This document shows, in pieces, positions 25,535-33,805 of a DNA stretch of 64,000 nt. Source of the DNA: Kumtagia ephedrae. GTDB lineage: Bacteria; Pseudomonadota; Alphaproteobacteria; Rhizobiales; Rhizobiaceae. The position numbers were made by a program, and so were the translations under genes. The stretch covers positions 1 to 64,000 of the forward strand of contig NZ_PXYK01000024.1 of assembly GCF_003012745.1 (NCBI RefSeq). Direction: 5' to 3'. Under the pieces are notes generated by a model. It saw only the letters and a program-made list of their open reading frames with translations, was not told the DNA's origin and searched no databases. How positions within the stretch are numbered: the stretch's first letter is position 1; every line of letters begins with the position of its first letter.

Positions 25535-26971
25535 TCAGCCCAGGCCGGCGTCCTTGAGCTGCCCGTCGATGCTCTGCGCCAGCTGGTCGAGACCCTCGTC
25601 CACCGGCACCTGCTTGGCCACCATCTTCTGCAGCGTCGCCGCCCATTCGGTGGTGAGGTCGAAGAACAGCGGCTGCGCCGTGAACTTGATCGAGGCGCCC
25701 GGAGCCGAGGCCGTGAACATCTCGAAATAGCCGGGGTACTTCTTCAGCTTCTCCACGAACATCTCGTCCTTCCAGACCGCGTTGCGGACCGGGTTGACGA
25801 AATCATGCTTGGTGGCGCCGAAGATGGCGTGCTCGACGCTCGAGGCCCACTGCAGGAAGTACCAGGTGGCGTCCTTGTCCTTGGCGAAGGACGACATGGC
25901 CAGCGACCATATCCAGATGTTCGGCGTCGGCGCCTCGGCCGCCGGGTTGGCCTTGAAGCCGTGGAAGGCGAGCTTGCCGGCTTCCTTGGTGCCGCCGTTC
26001 TGGAAATAGCCGAGGATGTCGGCGTCGAAGATCATCGCCGAGGCGCCGGCGCCGAGGTCGGTGCCGACCTGATACCAGGTGTAGGTCGACCAGTCCTTCG
26101 GGCCGCTGTTCTGGATCATCTCGACCCACTTGGCGTGGAAGGCCTTCGATTCGGCCGTGTTCATGGCTGCCGACAGCTTGCCGTCGGTGACGTTGAGGTC
26201 CTTCTGGCCGAAGTTGGCGTAGGCCGAGAGGAAACCGGGATGGATCGTCGCCCAGGAGCGCGAGCCGCGCACGCCGACGCCGTAGACATTGTTGCCGACG
26301 TCCTTGGTCAGCTTGGCCGCCACCGCGACGAGGTCGTCGAGGTCCTTCGGCGGCTGCACGCCGACCTTGTCGAACATCTCCTTGTTGTAGGTGATGTTGT
26401 TCTGCTCGAAGCCCCAGGGAATGCACCACTGCTTGGCGTCGTCGGAGCCGAGCGTGCCGCCGGGCTGGCCGTTCCAGGCACAGGACTTGCGCACGCCCTC
26501 AAGCACGTCGTCCCAGGCATAGGTCGGGCTGGTCTTGGCTGGATCCTTGATCCACTGGTTGAGATCTTCGGTCCAGCCGGCCGGGCCGTAGGTCCAAGTC
26601 ATGTAGGCACCGGTCATGAAGGCATCATATTCCGACGAGCCCGACGACAGCGCCGCCGTCACCTTGTCGAAATAGACGTCTTCCGGGAACACGTCATAGG
26701 TGACCTCCATCCCCGTCAGGTCCTTGAAGGCCTGCAGGTTGGCGATCATGGCGTCGGCATAGGGATGCTTGTTGAGCAAGAGCTTGAGCGACTTACCCTT
26801 GTGCGCCTGCCAGTCGAAGTCGGCGGCCATGGCGCGGCTCTGCGCCATGGCGAGCAGCGTGCCGCCCATGGCGGCCGTCAGGCCGAGCGCGCCGAGGCCC
26901 TTGATCAGGCCGCGACGATCCACCTGCCCGCGAATGAACGCGTCAACGAGGTCTTTCTCTCTTTCATACAT
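25535..26971 (-). CDS. Extracellular solute-binding protein, Tat-exported
   Basis: Periplasmic receptor of 478 residues for the ABC importer. The N-terminus carries a twin-arginine motif DRRGLIKGLG followed by a hydrophobic stretch and an AMA-type cleavage site near residue 49. The mature part has family-1 extracellular binding-protein features (VTYDVFPEDVYFDKVTAAL split, WGFEQNNITYNKEMFDK). ATG at 26971 follows a strong GGAGGAG; an upstream frame extension lacks one. Size and Tat export resemble polyol or glycerol-type binding proteins (inference). Substrate unknown. Confidence 0.92.
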   Translation of the reverse strand: MYEREKDLVDAFIRGQVDRRGLIKGLGALGLTAAMGGTLLAMAQSRAMAADFDWQAHKGKSLKLLLNKHPYADAMIANLQAFKDLTGMEVTYDVFPEDVYFDKVTAALSSGSSEYDAFMTGAYMTWTYGPAGWTEDLNQWIKDPAKTSPTYAWDDVLEGVRKSCAWNGQPGGTLGSDDAKQWCIPWGFEQNNITYNKEMFDKVGVQPPKDLDDLVAVAAKLTKDVGNNVYGVGVRGSRSWATIHPGFLSAYANFGQKDLNVTDGKLSAAMNTAESKAFHAKWVEMIQNSGPKDWSTYTWYQVGTDLGAGASAMIFDADILGYFQNGGTKEAGKLAFHGFKANPAAEAPTPNIWIWSLAMSSFAKDKDATWYFLQWASSVEHAIFGATKHDFVNPVRNAVWKDEMFVEKLKKYPGYFEMFTASAPGASIKFTAQPLFFDLTTEWAATLQKMVAKQVPVDEGLDQLAQSIDGQLKDAGLG

Positions 26972-27017
26972 CTTCCATTCTCCTCCACAGGGTAGTTCCG
27001 TTGCCAATGTTTGCCGG

Positions 27018-27992
27018 CTACCCGACCGGCTTAGCCTCCACGAGCGACCGCGCCGTCCGCTCGTCGGTGATGAGGCCGCGCAGATAGCGGCTCTCCAGCA
27101 CCGAGCGGACCGCCCGGATCTTCACCTTGCCGCCGGCCACGGCGACGATCCGGCGGTTCCTCAAATCCTCGCGGCCGAGCGCCATCACCCGGCTCGACAG
27201 CGGCGCCTCGAACGGCGCGCCGTCGGCATCGAAGAAATGGCCGAGCAGCTCGCCCACGCCGCCGCCGCGCTTCACCTCCTCCATTTCCGGCCGCTCGACC
27301 ATGCCGGTCGCCACCAGCGACGCCTGCCGCTCGGTCGTGCCGATGCCGGCGAGCAGCAGGTCGGAGGTCCGGGCCAGGTCGAACACCTCGGCCACGCCCT
27401 TCTGGCCGAGCAGAACCTGGCGGTCCTCGACCGTGTTGGCGAACATCGGCACGGGAACGACATAGGCCTCGGCGCCGGTGCGTTCGGCCAGCCGATGGAT
27501 CACGTCGTGCGGATTGGCCGAGAATTTGCGCGTCAGCCCGCCTAGCAGCGAGACGAAACGCGCCGTCGGCGCAGCGGTCCGCGGCAGATACTCCACGCAG
27601 GCGGCCAGCGTGCGGCCATGGCCGACGCCGATCATGATCCGGTCGCCGCGCTCGATCTCGCGCTTCAGATACTGGGCGCCGGCGACGCCCAGCGCCTTCA
27701 GCGGCAGATCCTCGTCGTCGAACTCCGGCACCACTTCGCAATAGTCGAGGCTGTAGCGGGAGCAGAGTTCGGTCTCCAGCGCCACGCATTCCGAAACGTC
27801 GCCGTCGATATAGACCTTCACCAGCCCGTCCTGGTTGGCCTTGGTGATCAGGCGATGCGCCTTCAGGCTGGTCAGGCCGAGACGCTTGGCGACTTCGGAC
27901 TGGGTCAGGCCGCCGGCATAATGCAACCAGGCGGCACGCGTCGCCATGCTGCTTTCGTCGTCGCGAAGGAGGCCGTTTCCCGTCCCTGACAT
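27018..27992 (-). CDS. SorC/DeoR-type sugar-binding transcriptional regulator
   Basis: 324 residues. The N-terminal HTH reads LHYAGGLTQSEVAKRLGLTSLKAHRLI, followed by the SorC effector domain (GVGHGRTLAACVEYLP, SLLGGLTRKFSANPHDV, GIGTTERQASL, AVAGGKVKIRAVRSVL). This domain usually binds a phosphorylated pathway intermediate; EryD of the erythritol locus is a relative. The start is uncertain: ATG at 27992 chosen, with 27947 and a TTG at 28040 as alternatives. It is the first of twelve co-directional genes and probably regulates them all through the palindrome at 28024-28042. Confidence 0.88.
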   Translation of the reverse strand: MSGTGNGLLRDDESSMATRAAWLHYAGGLTQSEVAKRLGLTSLKAHRLITKANQDGLVKVYIDGDVSECVALETELCSRYSLDYCEVVPEFDDEDLPLKALGVAGAQYLKREIERGDRIMIGVGHGRTLAACVEYLPRTAAPTARFVSLLGGLTRKFSANPHDVIHRLAERTGAEAYVVPVPMFANTVEDRQVLLGQKGVAEVFDLARTSDLLLAGIGTTERQASLVATGMVERPEMEEVKRGGGVGELLGHFFDADGAPFEAPLSSRVMALGREDLRNRRIVAVAGGKVKIRAVRSVLESRYLRGLITDERTARSLVEAKPVG

Positions 27993-28023
27993 CGTCCAGG
28001 TTTTTCTGCTGCGGACTGATATT

Positions 28024-28042
28024 TTTTGCAACGATTGCAAAA
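28024..28042. promoter_or_regulatory. Candidate operator for the SorC-type regulator
   Basis: Perfect palindrome TTTTGCAACGATTGCAAAA (8-bp arms, 3-bp centre), 32 bp upstream of the regulator start in the divergent gap with the SnoaL-like gene. Its position suggests autoregulation and control of the operon; a second copy is not seen elsewhere in the window. Confidence 0.6.
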
Positions 28043-28221
28043 TTTTTCATGCCTGTCAACGCGCCCGATGAAGGCACCATGGCGTTGCTCGTCTGACTGT
28101 CGGCGTCACGTCGAGCTTGGGAAAAGGCCGTACAAAAGGAAGCATTGCCTTTTCCGGTGGGCTATTCTCGGCTGGAGAAATGGCTGTCCTCCAAACAGTC
28201 TTCAGCCATCGGAGCCGCACC

Positions 28222-28608
28222 GTGACGAAAGCCGATCTCTCCGACCTCTACCGAGGCTACATAACCTGCCTGAACCGGCAGGACTGGCCGGATCTCGGAC
28301 GTTTCGTCGACGAGGACGTGCGCTACAACGGCCGGCGGATCGGCCTGTCGGGATACCGCGAGATGCTGGAGCGGGATTTTCGCGACATCCCGGACCTACG
28401 GTTCGACATCCGGCTGCTGATGTCCGACCCGCCCTATGTAGCGAGCCGGCTGGCATTCGACTGTTCGCCGAAAGGCTCGTTCCTCGGCCTCGAGGTCAAT
28501 GGGAAGAGAGTATCCTTCGGCGAGAACGTCTTTTATGAGTTCCGGGACGGAAAGATCGTTGAAGTCTGGTCGATCATAGACAAGGCCGCCGTCGAGGCGC
28601 AGCTCTGA
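28222..28608 (+). CDS. SnoaL-like (ester cyclase/NTF2-fold) protein
   Basis: 128-residue alpha-beta barrel-type protein with the pattern of SnoaL/ester-cyclase proteins: N-terminal helix LSDLYRGYITCLNRQDW, the FVDEDVRYNGRRIGLSGYREML segment, the acidic-rich strand pair and the C-terminal FYEFRDGKIVEVWSIID. GTG at 28222 is preceded by GGAG seven bases upstream; a longer frame from 28180 or 28117 has weaker signals. Divergent from the SorC regulator. The substrate is unknown; many members are uncharacterised. Confidence 0.75.
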   Translation: MTKADLSDLYRGYITCLNRQDWPDLGRFVDEDVRYNGRRIGLSGYREMLERDFRDIPDLRFDIRLLMSDPPYVASRLAFDCSPKGSFLGLEVNGKRVSFGENVFYEFRDGKIVEVWSIIDKAAVEAQL

Positions 28609-28682
28609 CACCGCGGTTTATCGCCGAGCGGGGCGGCGATGTCCTTCCTCGTCGCTACCGCTCGGGTGCCCTCCCCTTGAAC

Positions 28683-30125
28683 TCAGGCCGACACTTTCGG
28701 CCGGCGGTCCTTCCACGGCATCTCCTGCTCCAGCACTACGGCAAGCGCCAGCACCGTCGCCTCGTCGCCGTAGCGGCCGACGGCCTGCACGCCGATCGGC
28801 ACGCCGCTTTCGGACATGGCGAGCGGGATCGACATGGCCGGTTGCCCCGATATGTCGAACGGGAACATGAACACCGAATCCGTCCAGAGATCGTTGTAGG
28901 CGTCGAGATCGGTCATCGACATGTCGTAGAAGCCGACCGGCCGCGGCAGTTGCGTCAGCGTCGGTGTGAGATAGATGTCATAGCCATCCAGATCCGTGGC
29001 AATGGCGCGGCTGGCCTGGCGCACCGCCTCGACGTCGGAGATGTGGCTGATACCACTGGTGGCGCGGCCGCGCTCGATGATCGCCCAGGTGATCGGCTCG
29101 ACGTCGTTCCTGGTTACCGGGCGGCCGAGAGCGCCCTCAAGCCAGTCGAAGACCGCCGCAGTCTGCACGCAGCTCATGTTCGTGTAGGTGCGCCAGATCC
29201 TGCCGGCGTCGAGGCTCATGTCGTGCTCCTCGACGTCATGGCCCAGCCGCTCCAGCAGCCTGGCGGTGTCGAGAACGGCCCGCCGGACCTCGGGATCGAT
29301 CGGCCGGCCGTGCGGCGGCGTCACGGTAAAGCCGACACGCAGCTTGCGGGGCGAACGCCGCGACAGCTCCAGCCATGACTTTTCCGGCACCGGCGGCTGA
29401 TACGGATCGCCCGGCAGCGCGCCGGCGACCGCGTCGAGATAGGCGGCGGTGTCGCGAACCGTACGGGTGTTGGCCAGGAAATAGGCGCAGCCGTGCCAGA
29501 CGTCGCCGAAGGGCGCCATGGTGACGCGGCCGCGCGACGGCTTCAGGCCGAGCACGCCGCAGCAGGAGGCGGGCACGCGGATCGAGCCGGCGGCGTCGCT
29601 GGATTCTGCCACCGGCACCATGCGCGCGGCGACCGCCGCCGAGGAGCCGCCGCTCGACCCGCCAGCCGTCACGTCGGCGCGCCAGGGATTGACGGTGGCG
29701 CCGTAGAGCTTCGGCTCGGTCGAGATCGACCAGCCGTTTTCCGGCGCGTTCGACTTGCCGACCAGCAGAAACCCGGCCTTCTTGATGCGGGTCACCACTT
29801 CGGCGTCGAAATCGGCGACGACATCCTTGAGGTAGACGGACGAGTTGGTGTTGGGGGTCCCCTTCCAGGAGGTGGCGAGTTCCTTCAGCAGATAGGGGAC
29901 GCCGGCAAACGGTGCCTCGCGATCGACGGCGACGGCGGCCATGCGGCCGATGTCGTAGAGCTTGTGGACGACCGCGTTCAGCTCCGGATTGAGCTTCTCG
30001 ATGGTCGCCACGGCGGCCTCGACGAGTTCGCCCGGCGACACCTCGCCCTTGCGCACCAGTCCGGCCAGCGCCAGCCCGTCGGAATCCGCATAGGTCCGCA
30101 GCAGGCTTTCGGTCACACCAGGCAT
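28683..30125 (-). CDS. Amidase (amidase-signature family)
   Basis: 480-residue Ser-cisSer-Lys amidohydrolase. Catalytic Lys is in PYLLKELATSWKG (about residue 78), the glycine-serine loop is GGSSGGSSAAVAARM, and the nucleophile Ser lies in SSDAAGSIRVPASCCG. A C-terminal substrate-domain follows. The ATG at 30125 has a GGGAGGAAAG ribosome-binding site immediately upstream; the longer frame to 30170 does not. Substrate cannot be read; 6-aminohexanoate-dimer-type or aryl amidases are in the same family. It converges with the SnoaL-like gene. Confidence 0.92.
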   Translation of the reverse strand: MPGVTESLLRTYADSDGLALAGLVRKGEVSPGELVEAAVATIEKLNPELNAVVHKLYDIGRMAAVAVDREAPFAGVPYLLKELATSWKGTPNTNSSVYLKDVVADFDAEVVTRIKKAGFLLVGKSNAPENGWSISTEPKLYGATVNPWRADVTAGGSSGGSSAAVAARMVPVAESSDAAGSIRVPASCCGVLGLKPSRGRVTMAPFGDVWHGCAYFLANTRTVRDTAAYLDAVAGALPGDPYQPPVPEKSWLELSRRSPRKLRVGFTVTPPHGRPIDPEVRRAVLDTARLLERLGHDVEEHDMSLDAGRIWRTYTNMSCVQTAAVFDWLEGALGRPVTRNDVEPITWAIIERGRATSGISHISDVEAVRQASRAIATDLDGYDIYLTPTLTQLPRPVGFYDMSMTDLDAYNDLWTDSVFMFPFDISGQPAMSIPLAMSESGVPIGVQAVGRYGDEATVLALAVVLEQEMPWKDRRPKVSA

Positions 30126-30270
30126 CTTTCTTCCTCCCATCCTTGTTGTCCGGAGCACGACCCGTTGCATCGGGACTTGCCGGGACCGTGCCAGGACGCG
30201 CCACGCAACCTCGCGCGCCGCTCCTGATGCTGGGTCAACTCAAGAGGATTCGAAGGCCGACCGACAGGGA

Positions 30271-31164
30271 TCAGTTCGGGAAGAAATTGGGGCCAACGAC
30301 CCGGACCTTGCGGTCAGCCGGCAAGTCGACCACCGGCGCCTGGTTATCGCCCGTCAGCGCCATCAGCGGCACGGGCTCGTCGGGACGCTCCCTCGGCAGC
30401 GGGATGACGGCGTTCTTCATGTTGAACGGCGTCACCGTTCTGGCGCGCGCCTCGTTGACGCGGCGATGATAGCCCTGGAAATCGCAGGCTTCGAAGCCCG
30501 TCCTGTTGCGATAGGCGAACGCGGTCGGCAATTCTCTGTACGGCCTACCGGTGTCGACCGAGATCATCTCCTCTGTCTCCAGTTCTGGGTCGTCGAGCCG
30601 GTAGACCGAGGTCTGGCTGCCGCGGCAGATGTAGCTGCACTGGTCGACGGCCTGCTTGTAGTCCCTGGAATCGATGAACTGCGACCCGGGGACCGGGAAG
30701 AAATAGCCATCCTCCACGCGCACGCAGAACAGCATCACGCCCGTATCGATGGATGGACCGGAACGGGCCGGCGCCGCGCGCTTGACGGAAGCTTCCACCA
30801 CCTCGCGGCGTTCCTTGCGCTGCTGCGGCTTGCCGCAACCGAGAGCGGCGATGCGCGCGCGCAGCGCCGCCTGGTTGCCGCCCTGCGACCGGGCCAGCTG
30901 GCGCTGCACGTCGGCCTTGCGGTTGGCGAGATCGGCGCAGGGGTTGAAGAGGCCGCCGGTACCCCTGGACGAGCACTGACGCTTGCGCTCGAGGGCCTGG
31001 ATCGCGGAGAGCTGCTTGGACAGCGCCACGCTTTGCGCGCTGGCACCGCCGCGCGCGGCGCGGGCGAGCAGGTCGGCGCAGGCATTGGCGTAGGCCGACG
31101 TCATGCCTAGGGAGAGCAGCGCGGCAACCGCGCCGATCCCGATCAGACTACGCTGCAACCGCAT
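30271..31164 (-). CDS. DUF2865-domain secreted protein
   Basis: 297-residue protein with a signal peptide (SLIGIGAVAALLSLGMTSAYA). The mature N-terminal half contains three cysteines and a helical stretch (KADVQRQLARSQ); the C-terminal half has the DUF2865 pattern: DTGVMLFCVRVEDGYFFPVP, DQCSYICRGSQTSVYRL and PTAFAYRNR. The family is rhizobial and of unknown function, possibly a cell-envelope protein with disulfides. ATG at 31164 opens the signal peptide directly; the frame continues to 31257 but those codons lack export features. Confidence 0.85.
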   Translation of the reverse strand: MRLQRSLIGIGAVAALLSLGMTSAYANACADLLARAARGGASAQSVALSKQLSAIQALERKRQCSSRGTGGLFNPCADLANRKADVQRQLARSQGGNQAALRARIAALGCGKPQQRKERREVVEASVKRAAPARSGPSIDTGVMLFCVRVEDGYFFPVPGSQFIDSRDYKQAVDQCSYICRGSQTSVYRLDDPELETEEMISVDTGRPYRELPTAFAYRNRTGFEACDFQGYHRRVNEARARTVTPFNMKNAVIPLPRERPDEPVPLMALTGDNQAPVVDLPADRKVRVVGPNFFPN

Positions 31165-31509
31165 CAATGAACGGGAAAGCGCCAGCCGGTGATCACGATT
31201 GTGCAATGCCGGCTCATCCGAACGAACGGACCTTGCCTCAAAGACCCGACGTACCATCGCATGCTACCCCAGATTGCCCGCGGACACGCTTCGACACGCA
31301 ATGGCAGCAACCTGACCAAAGGTCAATTGCCGCCCGAAAAACCTACAGAACAAGGTAAACGATTTTACGGCAAGTCGGACCTGCCGGAATCGCGCTCCAG
31401 TGCCGCAACCGTGCCGCGCCCGATCGCGAAAATGTGATCGCGAATTGGTCTGCCGCCTTGCTTCAGACTGCGTTTTTGCGTGCTCCGGGAAGCGGGGTAC
31501 CGGCCGGAA
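31165..31509. other. Intergenic region between DUF2865 gene and aldehyde dehydrogenase
   Basis: About 345 bp without a credible gene on either strand. It must carry the promoter of the minus-strand DUF2865 gene. It is more AT-rich than its surroundings. I see no repeat, operator or RNA here apart from the hairpin at 31510-31539. Confidence 0.5.
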
Positions 31510-31539
31510 TGCGCCGCGGCGTAGGATGGCCGCGGCGCA
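31510..31539 (-). terminator. Probable terminator after aldehyde dehydrogenase
   Basis: Perfect 10-bp stem TGCGCCGCGG/CCGCGGCGCA with a 10-nt loop, 11 bp beyond the stop of the minus-strand aldehyde dehydrogenase. The T-tract is short (TTCC), so termination efficiency is uncertain. Confidence 0.6.
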
Positions 31540-31550
31540 AGGTTTCCTGG

Positions 31551-32981
31551 TCAGATCTCGGTGACGAACTTCGTGCGCAGGTATGCCTCCAGACCTTCGA
31601 TGCCGGATTCAGAGCCGTAGCCGGATTCGTTGATGCCGCCGAAAGGCGTCTCCGCCGTCGACACCATCATGTGGTTGACACCGACCATGCCGGCTTCGAG
31701 GGCCATTTCGGTCTTCTGCGCAAACGTGCCGTTTTGCGTGAAGACGAAGGAGGCAAGACCGAAGGGCAGGCTGTTGGCGCGCTCGATGACCTCGTCGAAG
31801 GTCGAGAACGTCGTCGTCGGCGCAAGCGGCCCGAACGGCTCCTCCGACATGATGAGGGCGTCGTCCGGCACGTTCTTCATCAGGGTCGGCGCATAGAAAT
31901 AGCCTTGGTTGCCGATGCGCTCTCCGCCGGTGACGATTTCCGCGCCCTTGGCCCTGGCGTCGGCCACGAAGGAGTCCATCACATCAAGGCGGCGCGGCGC
32001 GATCATGGGCCCCATCTGCGTGCCCTCGTCGAGGCCGTTGCCGATGCGTATCCTGCGGGTGCGGGTGGCGAAGCCGTCGATGAAGGGCTCGTAAAGCGAC
32101 TCATGCACGTAGAAGCGGGTCGGCGAGGTGCAGACCTGACCGGCATTGCGGAACTTGAAGGCGACGACCGTGTCCAGCGTCTTCTCGAGATTCGCGTCGG
32201 CATGGACGATCACCGGCGAATGGCCGCCCAGTTCCATGGTGCAGCGCTTCAGCGTGTCGGCCGCCTGCTTCTGCAGGAGCTTGCCGACGGCGGTCGAGCC
32301 GGTCAGCGACACCTTGCGCGGGATCGGCGAGGACAGGAGGTGCGACGAGACCTCGGCGGGAACGCCGAAGACGATGTTGAGCACGCCCGCCGGAAGGCCC
32401 GCATCCTGGAAGCAGCGGCCGAAGGCGACCGCGGTGCCGGGCGTCTCTTCCGCCGGCTTGATGATGATGGAGCACCCGGCGCCGAGCGCGCCGGCGATCT
32501 TGCGGATGACGTTGCTGGCGGGAAAGTTCCATGCGGCGAAGCCGGCAACCGGCCCGACGGGCTCCTTGAACACCATCTGGCGCACGCCAGGCAGACGGGC
32601 CGGCACGATGCGGCCGTAGGCGCGCTTGCCTTCCTCGGCGTACCAGCGGGTCACGTCGGCGGAGAACTGCACCTCGCCAAGGGCCTCGGCCAGCGGCTTG
32701 CCGTTCTCCATCGTCAGCGTGCGGGCGATCTCGGCCTTACGTGCCTCGATCAGGTCGGCCGCCTTGTCCATCACGGCGAAGCGCTGGATCGCGGTCATAG
32801 CCTTCCACACCTTGAAACCCTTCGCCGATGCCGCGAGCGCCTCGTCGAGGTCGGCTGCCGAGGCGTGCGGCAGGCGGGCGATCGTCTGGGCCGTCGCCGG
32901 ATTGATCAGGTCTTCGCCCGCTCCGGTGCTTCCCTGGCGCCAGACGCCGTCGATCAGGAGTTCAAGTTTCTCGAGGTACAT
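31551..32981 (-). CDS. NAD(P)-dependent aldehyde dehydrogenase (semialdehyde dehydrogenase type)
   Basis: 476-residue enzyme oxidising an aldehyde to the acid. Visible: AAWNFPASNVIRK substrate/cofactor region, KPAEETP, the Rossmann LTGSTAVGKLLQ, catalytic Glu in MELGGHSPVIV, and catalytic Cys in NAGQVCTSPTRFYV. The sequence type is that of succinate-semialdehyde and 2-oxoglutarate-semialdehyde dehydrogenases. ATG at 32981 follows GGAAGGAAAG. It is divergent from the GntR gene and probably controlled by the operator at 33093-33109. In hydroxyproline catabolism a 2-oxoglutarate-semialdehyde dehydrogenase has this role, so that is a reasonable guess here. Confidence 0.9.
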   Translation of the reverse strand: MYLEKLELLIDGVWRQGSTGAGEDLINPATAQTIARLPHASAADLDEALAASAKGFKVWKAMTAIQRFAVMDKAADLIEARKAEIARTLTMENGKPLAEALGEVQFSADVTRWYAEEGKRAYGRIVPARLPGVRQMVFKEPVGPVAGFAAWNFPASNVIRKIAGALGAGCSIIIKPAEETPGTAVAFGRCFQDAGLPAGVLNIVFGVPAEVSSHLLSSPIPRKVSLTGSTAVGKLLQKQAADTLKRCTMELGGHSPVIVHADANLEKTLDTVVAFKFRNAGQVCTSPTRFYVHESLYEPFIDGFATRTRRIRIGNGLDEGTQMGPMIAPRRLDVMDSFVADARAKGAEIVTGGERIGNQGYFYAPTLMKNVPDDALIMSEEPFGPLAPTTTFSTFDEVIERANSLPFGLASFVFTQNGTFAQKTEMALEAGMVGVNHMMVSTAETPFGGINESGYGSESGIEGLEAYLRTKFVTEI

Positions 32982-33092
32982 ATCGCTTTCCTTCCGTTCG
33001 GCTTCGCGCCAAAGCCAGCCGCATATCACGCGAGATCGGCTCCTGGCTGCCCGGAACGCCAGCTTTACACAATCTCGGCGACGCCGCTTGAC

Positions 33093-33109
33093 CTGTACAT
33101 TGTATACAG
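33093..33109. promoter_or_regulatory. Candidate GntR/FCD operator
   Basis: CTGTACATTGTATACAG, an interrupted palindrome (arms CTGTA/TACAG, plus the inner TGTATACA). It lies in the 140-bp divergent region between the aldehyde dehydrogenase and GntR genes, only 12 bp before the GntR start. AT-rich TTGTATACAA-like sites are typical for FadR-subfamily regulators. Confidence 0.5.
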
Positions 33110-33121
33110 TATGGTGTCGAC

Positions 33122-33799
33122 ATGCTTTTGCAACGTCCATCACGTCTGACCGTGGCCATCCCCGAGAGCCTTGCCGAGATGCTCGAGGAGGAGATCGTCA
33201 TGGGTCGCCTGAAGTCCGAGGAGCGCTTGACCGAAGAGGACGTCGCCGAGCGCTACGGGGTGAGCCGCTCGCCCGTTCGCGAAGCGCTGCGCCTGCTGGA
33301 GCGCGACGGCCTCGTCATCCGCGAGCCGCGGCGCGGCATCTGGGTGGCGCCGATGTCGCAGCGCGATTTCGACGAGGTCTACACCTGCCGCATCGCCCTC
33401 GAAGGGCTGGTGGCGCGGCAGGCGGCCGAATCCACCGAGATCGAGCGCAAGCAGGAATTGCGCGGCGTGCAGGCCGAGCTGGCGGAAACGCAGGCCAGCG
33501 GCGATGTGCGCCGGTTCTTTGCCGCCGACGTCCGCGGCTCCTTCATGATCTACGATCTGGCCGACAACCGGACCCTGTCGCGGCTGCTGCGCGGGCTCGA
33601 AAAGCAGGCCCTGCGCTATCGCTTCCACGCCTATCAGCGCAATCCCGACATGATCAAGCTGTCGCTCGAGGACACGACGCGCATCTTCGATGCGATCCTG
33701 GAGAGCGACGGCGCCGCCGCGCAGGCGGTCACCGAGAAGCTGATCCGCGAGATCTGGCAGAGCATGCGCGACGAAGTGCGGAACTCCTTCGGAAGCTGA
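33122..33799 (+). CDS. GntR-family regulator, FCD (FadR) subfamily
   Basis: 225 residues. Winged-helix HTH: RLTEEDVAERYGVSRSPVREALRLLERDGLV, wing REPRRGIWVAPMS; the C-terminal FCD ligand domain is helical with the metal-binding-type residues around FFAADVRGSFMIYDLA and DTTRIFDAI. These regulators are usually repressors released by the pathway substrate. The ATG at 33122 lacks a clear ribosome-binding site and abuts the operator; GTG at 33152 is an alternative. Its stop is six bases before the epimerase gene, placing it at the head of the plus-strand operon. Confidence 0.9.
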   Translation: MLLQRPSRLTVAIPESLAEMLEEEIVMGRLKSEERLTEEDVAERYGVSRSPVREALRLLERDGLVIREPRRGIWVAPMSQRDFDEVYTCRIALEGLVARQAAESTEIERKQELRGVQAELAETQASGDVRRFFAADVRGSFMIYDLADNRTLSRLLRGLEKQALRYRFHAYQRNPDMIKLSLEDTTRIFDAILESDGAAAQAVTEKLIREIWQSMRDEVRNSFGS

Positions 33800-33805
33800 G
33801 TTTTC

